Made by a program: the position numbers and the translations under genes
Part shown: positions 21,191-31,012 of the stretch, one piece after another
How the letters are laid out: each line of letters starts with the position of its first letter
Position numbering within the stretch: position 1 is the first letter of the stretch
DNA from: Calocera cornea HHB12733
Lineage: Eukaryota > Basidiomycota > Dacrymycetes > Dacrymycetales > Dacrymycetaceae
Assembly: GCA_001632435.1 (NCBI GenBank)
Contig: KV424147.1
Coordinates: forward strand, 1-35,276
Direction of reading: 5' to 3'
Length of the DNA stretch: 35,276 nucleotides
The notes under the pieces: generated by a model
Database searches by the model: none
What the model was told of the DNA's origin: nothing
Seen by the model: only the letters and a program-made list of their open reading frames with translations

Positions 21191-23263
21191 ATGACTGTCG
21201 TTTCCAACACCATCTACGCGGGTGTGGCTGTCCTTGCCATCGCCCTCCTTTACCGGCTCTCGCAGGTTGGAAAGAGAGACAAGTCCCTCCCTCCTGGTCC
21301 GCCAACAAGGCTTATCGTCGGAAACCTGTTCGATATCCCGCCGCGTATGCCACTCCTTCGGCCGGTCAACATATACTCACCCCTATGGAACAGGATATGC
21401 GCACCTCAAGTTCACCGAATGGAGCAAGCAATATGGGCCGGTGATCTCCTGCAAGCTGTTCGGCTCGACCATGGTCGTCCTCAACGACGCCGACAGTGTC
21501 ATGGAGCTGATGGATAAGCGAAGCGGCTCCTCCTCCGATAGGCCTCCGTCTTACATTAACAGCGAGGCGAGTCTTGAAGACACGATGCTGAGGATGTACT
21601 GACGATGGGAATGCTTAGTTCATCAGTGCCAACAATCATCCTCTGCTCGTCAGCTCGTCGCGCAGCGTGCTCATGCGCAAGATCTATAACACGTCCCTCG
21701 CACAACGTCGTGTTCCCGACTACGTCCCGTTGCAGAATGCCGAGGCTGTCGCGACCAGTAAGTGCCAGCTCAGCCTGCACTAACCTCGGCTGACCCTGCC
21801 CAAGTGCGTAACGTCCTGCACGACCCTGACAACTTCTACGAGGAATTGCGGCGACTTTCTTGCTCGCTTGCGCTCACGATCGCATTCGGCAAGCGTGCAC
21901 CTACCTTTTCGGGCAAGGACTCGACCGGCTTCTCTGTGTCGCACTTCTACCGTGAGTGATCACGTGCCTCCATGGTGCCCTCGGTGTTTGACGCGTCCCT
22001 GACAGACGTTGCACATGCCTTCAACTTGTGAGCCTATCTGCTGTCCAGGGGTAAAGGTTACGTACTGAGCCCCTCGCAGCTTCCTGGAAGTCGGCGCTGC
22101 CCCGCCTCTAGATCTGTTCCCGATCCTCAAGTACGTCCCCGCGGCGTTCGCGACATGGAAGCGGGAGGCGATCCAGCTCCGGAGGGACATGCAGCAGCTG
22201 TACAGGACGATGTTGCTCGGCGAAGTCAACGCACGGCTTGATAAGGGCCAGAGCAATGGCTGCTGGATGGAATCCGGTCAGTGTGCCTGATAGAACTTCT
22301 CGCCGGAGGGGAGGCTCATCGTAACCGTATCAGTCATTCAACGCAATGAGGCCTCGGACGACCTGATGAAGGCGTGGGTCGGTGGTGGGATGATGGAAGC
22401 CGGCTCGTGAGTCTTGCTCAGGACGTAGCCGACCCCAGTCTAAGAGTTTTCCCTTAGCGACACGACCTCGAGCGTGCTCCTGACCTTCGTCCTCGCCGCG
22501 GTCCTCCATCCCGACAAGGTCGCCAAGGCGCAGGCCGAGCTCGACGCCGCAGTCGGCTCGGACCGGTCGCCCAAGTTCGAGGATCTCGAGTCCTTGCCGT
22601 ACTGCAAGGCGTTCGTCCTGGAGGTTATGCGGTGGCGCCCGATCCTGCCTGCCGGTGTTCCGCACTTGACGAGCAAGGACGAGGTGTACAACGGCATGCT
22701 GATCCCCGCCGGTACTGTCATGGTCCGTAAGTACATCTGTAGCACCGAAACCAGAGAGAAGCACTGATCGTACCGGCATCACAGAGAATACCTGGGCCGT
22801 CCTGCACGATCCCGCAAAGTACGATCATCCCGAGCGGTTCATGCCTGAGCGGTTCCTAGAGCACAAGTACGGCCTGAAGAAAGGCATGCCTGAGGACCCG
22901 TCCTCCTTCCGCAACACGTTCGGGTACGGCGCCGGCCGCCGGATCTGCGTCGGCCTGTACTTTGCCGAGAACACGATCAAGGTGATGGTTAGCAAGATGC
23001 TGTGGGCGTACAACTTTGGGCACAAGATCGACGCCAAGACTGGGAAGCCGATCCATGTCCGTGATGATGACTTCCATCGTAAGTCGCCCCCGTCCGTACG
23101 GAGTGCTGTGCTGAACAGACATGCAGCCGGCCACATTACTGCTCCTGAGCCGTTCCAGTGCACCATCACCCCTCGCAGCGAGGCATACGTGCGCATTATC
23201 GAGGAGGAGTTCAAGGAAGCCACGCCGTTCCTTGCGCAATACGAGAAGAGCGTGACAGCGTGA
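21191..23263 (+). CDS. Cytochrome P450 monooxygenase, 534 aa
   Basis: Ten exons: 21191-21344, 21394-21566, 21619-21757, 21805-21951, 22006-22027, 22080-22276, 22334-22406, 22458-22726, 22785-23078, 23127-23263 (1605 nt). This is a haem monooxygenase: an N-terminal membrane helix (about 5-22), the proline hinge LPPGPP, an I-helix EAGSDTTS around 299-306, ExxR as EVMR, PERF, and the haem loop FGYGAGRRICVG with Cys at about 446. It should sit in the ER and use a P450 reductase. Intron 2 is best read as GC-AG (21567 GCGAGT to 21618 TTAG): it skips an in-frame TGA at 21601-21603 and keeps the frame; the GT alternative would be only 31 nt. The stretch LLVSSSRSVLMRKIYN replaces the usual 'YGxxWR' C-helix segment, so the haem-propionate contact Trp/Arg are not evident. 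Exon 5 is only 22 nt. Substrate unknown. Confidence 0.87.
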
Positions 23264-23638
23264 GGTACCTCCGCACGGCAAACTCGATCGTAGACCGAGT
23301 ACACGAGTAGTAGAGGATAGTGAAGTCAGGTGGCAGCTTCAACTGCTGCCAAGGGTTTGTATGCTTATTATTCAGATTAGACGTAGTTATAAGTAGGAGG
23401 AGCTGGATGGAGGTGGATCCTTGAATGCCAAAGGTGTATGTTTCCAGGTGCGATTATCGCAGAGCACAAGGTGCGGTTCGCGTTTAGCCGGGATGCCGAG
23501 TGGCGATGCAGAAGCTGTCGCCTTTCGTGCTCTGCTCGCTCGCCCACAGAGTCGCACCCACATCCGCAACCTTTCGCCACTCCTTCCCGCCAGGCTTGTC
23601 AGTACCGCGGTCATACAGACTCGCTTGCAGGCTGCACG
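23264..23638. other. Intergenic between P450 and uL14
   Basis: P450 3' UTR and uL14 promoter. No gene is seen, and no clear TATA box before the uL14 start. Confidence 0.6.
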
Positions 23639-24163
23639 ATGATCGGTCTCAAGGCCATCATGAACGTATGTCCCGTCCTTCACTGCAGACGGCGCGGAGG
23701 CTCATCCCACATGCAGGTCATCGACAACTCGGGCGCGATTGTCGCCGAGTGCGTCCACGTCCTCAAGCACAAGACGAATCACGGCCATGCCCGCGTCGGC
23801 GACGTCGTCGTCTGCGTCGTCCAGCGTGCCCGGCCAATCCCCATCATCACCGGCCCCGCCGGCCCGCAGACCACCGCGCTCAATGTCCCCAAGGTGCGCA
23901 AGGGCGAGGTGCGCCGGGCGGTGGTTGTGAGGACGAAGAAGGAGGAGCAGAGGCCCGACGGCAGCGTCATACGGTTTGACGATAATGCCGCCGTGCTCAT
24001 TGACAAGAAGGGGGAGATGATCGGCACGCGTGTAGGTGGCGTCGTGAGCGCAGACCTGCGAAGACGAGGTTGGGGGAAGATCGCCGCATTAGCTCCCAAG
24101 GTATGCGACAGCAATTCATGACTGCCTTCACGGTACTGATTCATTTCTTCGCAGGTTGTATAG
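23639..24163 (+). CDS. MRPL38: Mitochondrial large-subunit ribosomal protein uL14m, 139 aa
   Basis: Three exons: 23639-23665, 23717-24100, 24155-24163 (420 nt). The spliced start [16 protein letters not shown] is the uL14 signature as found in fungal mitochondrial forms, followed by [37 protein letters not shown] and a C-terminal [19 protein letters not shown]. It belongs to the bacterial-type L14 fold near the subunit interface of the mitoribosome. No cleavable presequence is seen; the N-terminus starts directly in the fold. The last exon is only 9 nt (Val-Val-stop), with good splice sites (GTATGC donor, CTTCGCAG acceptor). The gene is tail-to-tail with the cytosine deaminase, 95 bp apart. 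Confidence 0.93.
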
Positions 24164-24258
24164 CACATTTAATGATAATCCCATACCCCAATTCACCCAA
24201 ACCTCTCAACGCAAAGGAACCCCTCCCCCGTGGGCCAGAAGCAAAATGCGCCAACAGA

Positions 24259-24996
24259 TCACGTATCCTCCTCTCCGATATCCTCATTCCAGATCTCCGG
24301 ATACTTGTCTATAAAGTCCTTCATGAGCTGCTTGCACTCGACCAAGTCTAGCACGCGCCGTCAGTGATTCCCTCCCACACTCTCTGCCAGAGAAACAGAC
24401 CGAGGTTGACGACCTCCACCCCGCGTGACTTCAAGAAGTCCTCCCCGCCCACAAACGTGCTGTTCTCGCCCATCACTACCCGGCTGATGCCGAACAGCAC
24501 CACCGCGCCGCTGCACATCGTGCACGGGCTCAGGGTCGTATAGATCGTCGCGCCCGCGTATTTCGACGCGGGGAGACGCTGCGTGTGGTTACGCGGTCAG
24601 GGATGTATTACTGGGACGGCGGGACAGGGACTGGGCGTACGCCAATGTTGTTCAGGCAGTCTGTCTGCGGGCCGTCAGCTGTGGCTGTAGCTGCGAGGGA
24701 GGAAACACACCTCCCCATGCAGGATAGCGCTTTTCTCCTGCACGCGCTTGTTCCTCCCCACGCCAAGCAGCTTCCCCTCCTTGTCGACCTACCCGCACCG
24801 CCCACATCAGCGCCTACGCCCCCAACCTGGACACCGAACAACGGAAGACACGCACGAGCGCACCCCCGATCGGCACCCCGCCCTCGCTCGCGCCCAGCCG
24901 GGCCTGCGCGAGCGCGTGCTGCATGTTCTCCAGGTCGGAGGCGAGCGGGTGCGCCGCGGGGGCCGTGGGCGCGAAGGGCGTAGTGGGGGGGTGCAT
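24259..24996 (-). CDS. FCY1: Cytosine deaminase, yeast Fcy1 type, 169 aa
   Basis: Five exons: 24996-24856, 24788-24711, 24664-24641, 24578-24401, 24347-24259 (510 nt). It hydrolyses cytosine to uracil and ammonia in pyrimidine salvage and is a cytosolic zinc enzyme. Motifs: GGVPIGGALV, then HGE with zinc ligand H71 and proton shuttle E73, TTLSPCTMCSGA with C100 and C103, GENSTF, and a C-terminus DFIDKYPEIWNEDIGEE that matches the yeast-type enzyme. The length is close to yeast Fcy1 (158 aa). Exon 3 is a 24-nt micro-exon (TDCLNNIG) between HGE and RLPASKY; without it the helix after HGE would be missing. The purine-cytosine permease gene lies divergently 1.7 kb away, consistent with a joint role in cytosine uptake and use. 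Confidence 0.93.
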
Positions 24997-26720
24997 TGGC
25001 GGCGTGGGAAGGACTCAAGGTGCTGCGGTAGAGAGAGCGAAAATTGTTCAGATGGAGGATGGGATACAGTAACGAGGTGTGCTGCTGCAGCACGATGGAG
25101 AGGAGAGGGCTGGCGTCGGACAATGTACTGTATGTACTCTGTCGTCGTGCTGGACCCTGCAGGCGAGCTTCTGGCTCGGAGGAGCCGCACAATCCGAGGG
25201 CTGCTACCCCTCCATTCTCCGCAACTCCGAGGCGTTGTCTGCGACCTCGTCAACACTGAAATTTTTACAATCCCACTGTCCTGTCCGTTTCCCGATGTTG
25301 GTCTCTTTGCGCAGGGCCCCGAGGTGCGCTAACGACTGCGCTAGCCCCGCACTTCCGGAGGAGTCCGCGGCGCAGGCTGGTCGGCCTCAGGCCTCCCTAG
25401 TGACCCTCCGCAGACCATCGCCGGCCTCCGCCCCTACCACGGACAGGGCACGGGCCAGTCAACGCGGGGCGCCGGTCTAGCGCCCAGGGCCCACCTACCG
25501 TATCGCCGCGGCAGGATTGACGGAAATTTTGACTGGATCAGGGTGCCCAGTCCCTGACACAAACATCGGGGCGCTGTATCCCAAACTGGCTTATCATGCG
25601 GCGTTCCCCACTTTCCGGGGCCTGTTTGCTGCAGTAAATCATTGAGGGATGCCCAGCCTGGCCCTGAATGGGAGTAATGTATGTGGTTCGTGGAAGGGAT
25701 GTTGCACTTCGGTCCCTAGAGCGCTGGAGATTAGAGCACTCCAACGGGCGTGATGTCAGGCTCCGTCATCCGGAGGCGGATTAATTCCCTAGTGGTGGCT
25801 GCAAAAGGAAGCGCCGGTGGGACGCCCGGTTTGCACGTTTGAGGCTGGATCGTCTTGAACACTTCACCTCGACTGGGGATCTGTTTGTGGCAAACGGCGG
25901 TGAAGGTGTTGACGTTATAGACCCTTAACAGGCGTCCCCGCACTGATGAGAAGAGAGGCAAGAGTCGACCAGTCAGGCACGGGGAGATAAAGGCAGATGG
26001 CGATCGCATGGCCGAGCCACCACCGGTCATCCGCGTCGGAGGCAGAATGGCGCGCTCTGACGGGCGGCGGCGCTGTGCGGAATGTTCCCGGAAGCAAAGT
26101 GGAGGAATAGACTTTTTCATGCGTTGCTTATCGGGCGCGGTGGAACGCGATTGGCGATTGGTTTCGAGGCCAGCGAGGGACAGCGCGGCATGCGTCCCAC
26201 CCTCGGGCGAGCGCTGACGGGAACTGGGTCGCCACACTGCTTGACGTAGCCGGAGGGCGGACAGCGCGGCCGTCTGTGTGGGAGCGCGAGGCCTAGCGTG
26301 GTTGAAATTTTGCGCGACAAGGGCATCAGCTTGAATGCACTGATACGCTGCTCATGGATCGTATCTGTGGACATGGAGGAGCGAGTCGCATGCTTGTGGC
26401 TTATCGCGAGGCGAGGGGCGGTGAGCGCATGGCGTGGTGTGTGGTGCCCTTGGTCGGGGGATGTGTCCGTGTGTCCGTGCGCCGTGCCACTCCGACTCCC
26501 ACCCCACCTCCCCCAGCCGGGCCTAGCGCGAGGGAAGAGTGAAGAGGGCCCATCAGACATCGCCTTCAGAACCTACATAATGCGGGCCGTCCACACGGTC
26601 CACCTGCCCTTCTTGCCCCTGGCCCCGACCCGCAGTCCCCCCTTCCTTCTCACAGCGACTCGCCGCTGCTTAAAGAGCTCACGCGATACGTAACGACCAC
26701 TTGACGATCCCAACTCAAGC
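24997..26720. other. Divergent region between cytosine deaminase and permease, 1.7 kb
   Basis: It holds both promoters. No gene is recognised: open frames are short and lack domains. A weak TATA-like acataatg lies near 26575, about 145 nt before the permease ATG. Candidate shared regulatory sites could lie here, but I cannot point to a specific one. Confidence 0.5.
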
Positions 26721-28558
26721 ATGTCTGCCTCCCCCACCTCCGAGGCCCCAGAGAAGGACCTCGAGAAGTCCCAGGCCTACTACCAGGTCCATCATGCCCC
26801 CGAGACCATCCAGGAGATCCGGCCCACCACCGGGCCTCTCGCTGCCGTACGTATCATCCGTCGGGAACCGGTGCGACGAAGCCTGACGGAGGTGTCCAAT
26901 TAGCTGTGGGCGCTCGTCGAGAAGCTCGACAGCTACGGTGTCGAGGTCCGTGGTATTGAGCGCGTAAAGCCAGAAGAGCGCAATCCCAAGCAGAGCGCCT
27001 GGGACGCGTGCACCATGTGGATGGCCGCGAACTGCAATGTGCGTTTCGAGCGCAGTCAGCGCGCATATACGCAGCTGACGGGAGTGCTGTATGTGTGCAG
27101 ATCTCCACCTTCTCGCTCGGTACCCTCGGCACGTCCATCTTCTTCCTCAGCCTGAGAGAGTGCTTCCTCGTGATCCTGTTCTTCAACCTGCTCTCCACCC
27201 TCCCCGTCGCCTACTTCTCCACATGGGGCTGCAAGCTCGGCCTCCGCCAGATGACCATCGGCCGCTTCAGCTTCGGCTACTGGACCTCCCTCGTCCCCGT
27301 CGTTCTCAACATCATCGCCTGCATCGGCTGGTCGACAATCAACTCCATTGTCGGCGCCTCCGTGCTCCGTGCCGTTACCCCGGATTCAGACCACAACATC
27401 CCTGTTGCGGCGGCTATCGTGATCATTGCCATCCTGACGCTCATCGTCTCCCTCTTCGGCTACAAGGTCGTCCACGCATATGAGCGCTACTCCTGGTACC
27501 CGGTTGCTGTATGTGTCTCCAACGCGCAATCAAGTAATCCAACTCACCTGGCTCTAGGTCATCTTCATCATCCTCCTCGGCCTCTCCGCAAAGTACATGG
27601 TCTCCGGGCCCTACGGCGGCAGCGGCTCGCTCGAGGCTGGCAACATCCTGTCTTTCGGTGCTGCGGTTGTTGGATTCGGTCTGGGCTGGTCCAGTCTTGC
27701 GGCCGACTACACCGTCAGCATGCCCGAGACGACTCCTTCGTGGAAGATCTTCTGGCTGACCTACGCCGGCCTGAACATCGTGCGTTCTATTACTCTCTTT
27801 TTGCAACGTCCCTCCCTCTGACGCGCGAATTAGCCTTTGATCCTCATCGAGACACTCGGTGCGGCCATGACCACCGTGACTCCCGACGCGTACCAGGAAG
27901 CGTTCCTCGACGGCGGCATTGGCGGCCTTATCGGCGCTGGTCTGAGCCCCGCCAAGGGCTTCGGCCAGTTCCTGCTGGTCCTCCTGGCCCTGTCCATCGT
28001 CGGGAACAACATCCCCAACATGTACAGCTTGGCGCTGACCGCGCAGGTGCTCGGCCGCTGGGTGCAGATGATCCCCCGTTTCTTCCTCGTCATCGTCGGC
28101 ACCGTGGTGTACATCATCCTCGCCATTGTCGGTGCCTCGCACTTCGAGGAGTGGCTCGATACCCTCCTGGTCCTCCTCTCCTACTGGCTCGCCATCTACA
28201 GCACCATCCTCATCGAGGAGCACTTCATATTCCGCGGCGGCAAGTGGGCCAACTACATGCCCGACGAGTACAACAACGTCAGCATCCTCCCCCTTGGTCT
28301 GGCCGCCCTGTTCGCCCTCTGCTGCGGTATCGCCGGTGCCGTCCTTGGCATGGCCACCGTGTGGTACGTCGGTGTCCTCGGGAGGAAGAGTGAGTCGCGT
28401 CCAGTCCACGCATTGAGCCGTTCTAACCAAGTACAATAGTCGGCGACCCCGTCTTCGGCGGTGACATCGGGTTCGAGCTGTCCCTGGCGTTCACAGCCAT
28501 CACCTACCCGCCCGCGCGCTGGCTCGAGAAGCGCCTGACGCCCAACCGCATCGCCTAG
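26721..28558 (+). CDS. FCY2: Purine-cytosine permease (NCS1 family, Fcy2-like), 521 aa
   Basis: Six exons: 26721-26846, 26904-27038, 27101-27508, 27558-27779, 27834-28389, 28440-28558 (1566 nt). It is a plasma-membrane proton symporter of the nucleobase-cation-symport-1 family that takes up cytosine and/or purines. After a hydrophilic N-terminus of about 90 residues come about twelve hydrophobic segments. Recognisable NCS1 features are NPKQSAWDACTMWMAANCNIST in the first helix region (continuing FSLGTLG), RFSFGYWTSLVPVVLNIIAC, GFGLGWSSLAADYTVSMPE, SIVGNNIPNMYSLALTAQVL and EEHFIFRGG. The C-terminus ARWLEKRLTPNRIA is typical of fungal members. All introns are 49-62 nt, and splicing removes stops in each. 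It is the divergent neighbour of the cytosine deaminase gene. Confidence 0.93.
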
Positions 28559-29442
28559 ACTGGGATCCTCCCGGCGGGTTTCTTTCATATCTTATTTTCC
28601 TGTGGCTGTTTTATAGGGTAATCACGAGCGCGAGCCTGGTTGTATAGCTTACTATTGAGGCTGGGAGACAGTAGCCCGACTTCGGTCGGGACAAAACAAT
28701 GGATCGTGAACATCGTGAAAACTGCACGTGGTAGAGTTTACGTGTGGGAGTGCATTGTCAATGGCTGAGGCGGTGAGAAGCTCCGCTGATGTGCTGGACC
28801 AGAAAGATGAATGGCCGTTAATACAGAGGCCTTTGGGAAGTATTTGAGGCCAATTAAGTAAGTGACTTGAGCTGTCATGGTTACCGCTATAGAAGCACAT
28901 GTCCAGATGATGGCGCATTGTCAGATTCCAGAAGGTAATCAATGCAACTCGAGTGACACCGGACAAAGGGTTCAGCGCGGGACAGACAAAGGTCGCGCAG
29001 CGGACACCCCTGGCATGCGGGATGGAAGCCGGCACCTGCGCGGGGGTTCCACTCTTCCGATTGGCTCCCTGTCCACAAAAACCACCGCGGCGGACGGGCA
29101 CATGGCAGCAAGGCCCCGCTTCCATCTGCGAAGCTCGGCGAGCGCCCCTTCCGGGGCACCACAGCCCAAGGACAAGGGTCCCCTGACTGACGGCCTCCGT
29201 GCTTCCCGTGTCCGCATCATGTTCTTTATGCCGTGTCTGTCTGCGCGACTTGAAGGGCCCGAAGGTCTATATAATGCCCGACAATAACGCTCACTGGCCA
29301 TCAGCAACCTCCCGAGCCCAACGCACCTCCCCAACTCTTGTGCCCCACACCTCTGCCAGAGCGACTATTATCTGCGCCTGCCCTTCGCACAACAACACCC
29401 CGCCACACCCAACCCAACCCAACCAACAACAACAACCGAACG
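28559..29442. other. Intergenic, about 0.9 kb
   Basis: Permease 3' UTR on the left and, on the right, the TATA box and long CCAA/CAA-rich leader of a small ORF. No other gene is recognised. Confidence 0.55.
29268..29274 (+). promoter_or_regulatory. Candidate TATA box (TATATAA)
   Basis: TATATAA in gtctatataatgcccg, about 170 nt upstream of the small ORF at 29443. The leader between them is rich in caac/ccaaccc words, as in highly expressed fungal leaders. Confidence 0.5.
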
Positions 29443-29646
29443 ATGTCTTCCTTCGGAACGTTCTCCGTCCCCTCCTCCCCGACCTCCAACGCCTTCTACG
29501 CCGGAAAGGCAAGGCGCGACTCCTCGGTCCTCATCGACGTCTCCAACGCCATGCGCTCCTCGCAGCCCTCGGGCAAGCAGTCCCCACCCCCTTCCGCAAA
29601 AGGCGGCCGCCGCCCCTCCCAGGCATGGGGAAGCATGCAATCATGA
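29443..29646 (+). CDS. Small Ser/Pro-rich hypothetical protein, 67 aa
   Basis: Single-exon ORF with a favourable start context (gaacgATGtc), a TATA box and a pyrimidine/A-rich leader. The protein begins MSSFGTFSVPSSPTSNAFYA and is Ser/Pro-rich and basic (KARRDSS, KGGRRPS), with no signal peptide or membrane segment. RRDSS and RRPSQ are possible basophilic-kinase sites. I do not recognise a domain. Codon third positions are strongly C/G, unlike the random frames around it, which supports coding. It could also be the first exon of a longer gene; no convincing downstream exon was found. Confidence 0.5.
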   Translation: MSSFGTFSVPSSPTSNAFYAGKARRDSSVLIDVSNAMRSSQPSGKQSPPPSAKGGRRPSQAWGSMQS

Positions 29647-31012
29647 CTCGCTCGCCCTCCCCCAACCCCCAGGACCACGAGTCAGAGCAAGCTGCCTTCC
29701 AGGCGCTACTCTGTGCCTCTCGTCTTCTCCCACTTGCATTCGCATTCGCATTCCCAATCAACCTCATCCGCATCGCAATCAGCATATCAACGCTACTACT
29801 TTGGATTCGCACTTCCCTTCCTCGCATGACCATCTCTCTGGATCTCTTGCATCGGGCTGCACGCGCGCCCTCGTCTCTCTGGCATCAACAACTCAGCTCT
29901 CGCATCCGCGTCTCTCTCGGCAACGTCTTCATTCGAGCATCCAGCATCCCATACCCACATACAAAAAACCGACGACCTATCCACACCAGCGCATCGCCTG
30001 CGCGATCTGGCTATCCTCGGGCGCTCAGCTCTGGCTTACTTCGTTCCATTCGCAAACTCTTCATCTGTTACAACGACAACGCATACAACATCCGCATTGT
30101 ACATACTGTACATACATCTGCATTCGAGCATAGGGGCATAGAACGCCCTGTGTAGCTATACAATCAAACAATCAATTACTTGCATACGTACTCCATTTAC
30201 CTTAGTCCCGCAGTGTGATGGCAACAGAAGATTGGAAGCATCGAAACACTCGAAAGCTGGAAACAGGGGTGGTTCCCGAAGCAAGCTGCAGATGATGGTT
30301 GACACTGGACCCTTCCCAACAAGGATTGAGATTCCCCGCAGCCCCCCGCCGAAAAATCCGAAACGTTCATGGGCGGTAGAACTTGCTCGCAACTTCGAAG
30401 TATGAACGCTCTGATGTATTCAGGATCAGGCCAGCCCTTGGAAGGCGCAACGAGCGGGGCCGTTGGTTTCGCCCTCGAAAAGGGTGTCCTGTTTGAGTAC
30501 GGCAGTGTGGTCTGAACGACGGTTCGCACGTCTGGTCTGTCACAGATCGTGACAACAAGGGATATCAGCGGAAAGGGCGGGGTCTCGATAATGCCCAAAC
30601 AAGGTTCAAAGTTTGCTCCAATGGGCGGATCTGGGAGGCGCAGCCTCAGGAGGACACTGCAAAGGGCGATGATCGTGTCGCGTGACTGTGAGACCCTTTG
30701 GCCGTTGCCCGCCGAGTGCCGCTGGGTCAGGCTCCGTCCCGCTCCGCGCGCATTGGGCCAATGCCAGTGCCGGCGGTCAGCAGTACGCCCAGCCCCGCTG
30801 AGTACTGGGCCGGAGGCAATTTCGGCCGGCCGGCCGGCCGGATTAGCCGTTCCGCTCCCTCATAGCCGAGGGTCGCATAGCCGTAGCCATTAATGACAAT
30901 ATCTTTGCCTCCCTTTCAGGGTTCAACTTCTATTTCGTGACTGTTCGACGGGCGCTAAAGATTCGCACTGAAACAACTCTTGGTCGTCTCTCGTTGTCAT
31001 ATACTTTCGGCC
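29647..31012. other. Intergenic, about 1.4 kb
   Basis: The left part (29730-30120) is rich in cgcatt/gcatc words, including a short run of cgcatt near 29740, and is likely 3' UTR or simple sequence. A (GGCC)n-type palindrome lies at about 30825-30841. The right end is the upstream region of the KDZ-associated gene. No gene is recognised. Confidence 0.5.

Noticed and set aside
27441..28436. 331-codon open frame on the minus strand
   Set aside because: It lies antisense to the well-supported permease exons and is a by-product of their GC-rich third positions; it has no domain.
29199..30155. 318-codon plus-strand frame
   Set aside because: The reading depends on a non-ATG start, runs through the promoter and leader of the small ORF in another frame, and looks like random translation of CA-rich DNA.
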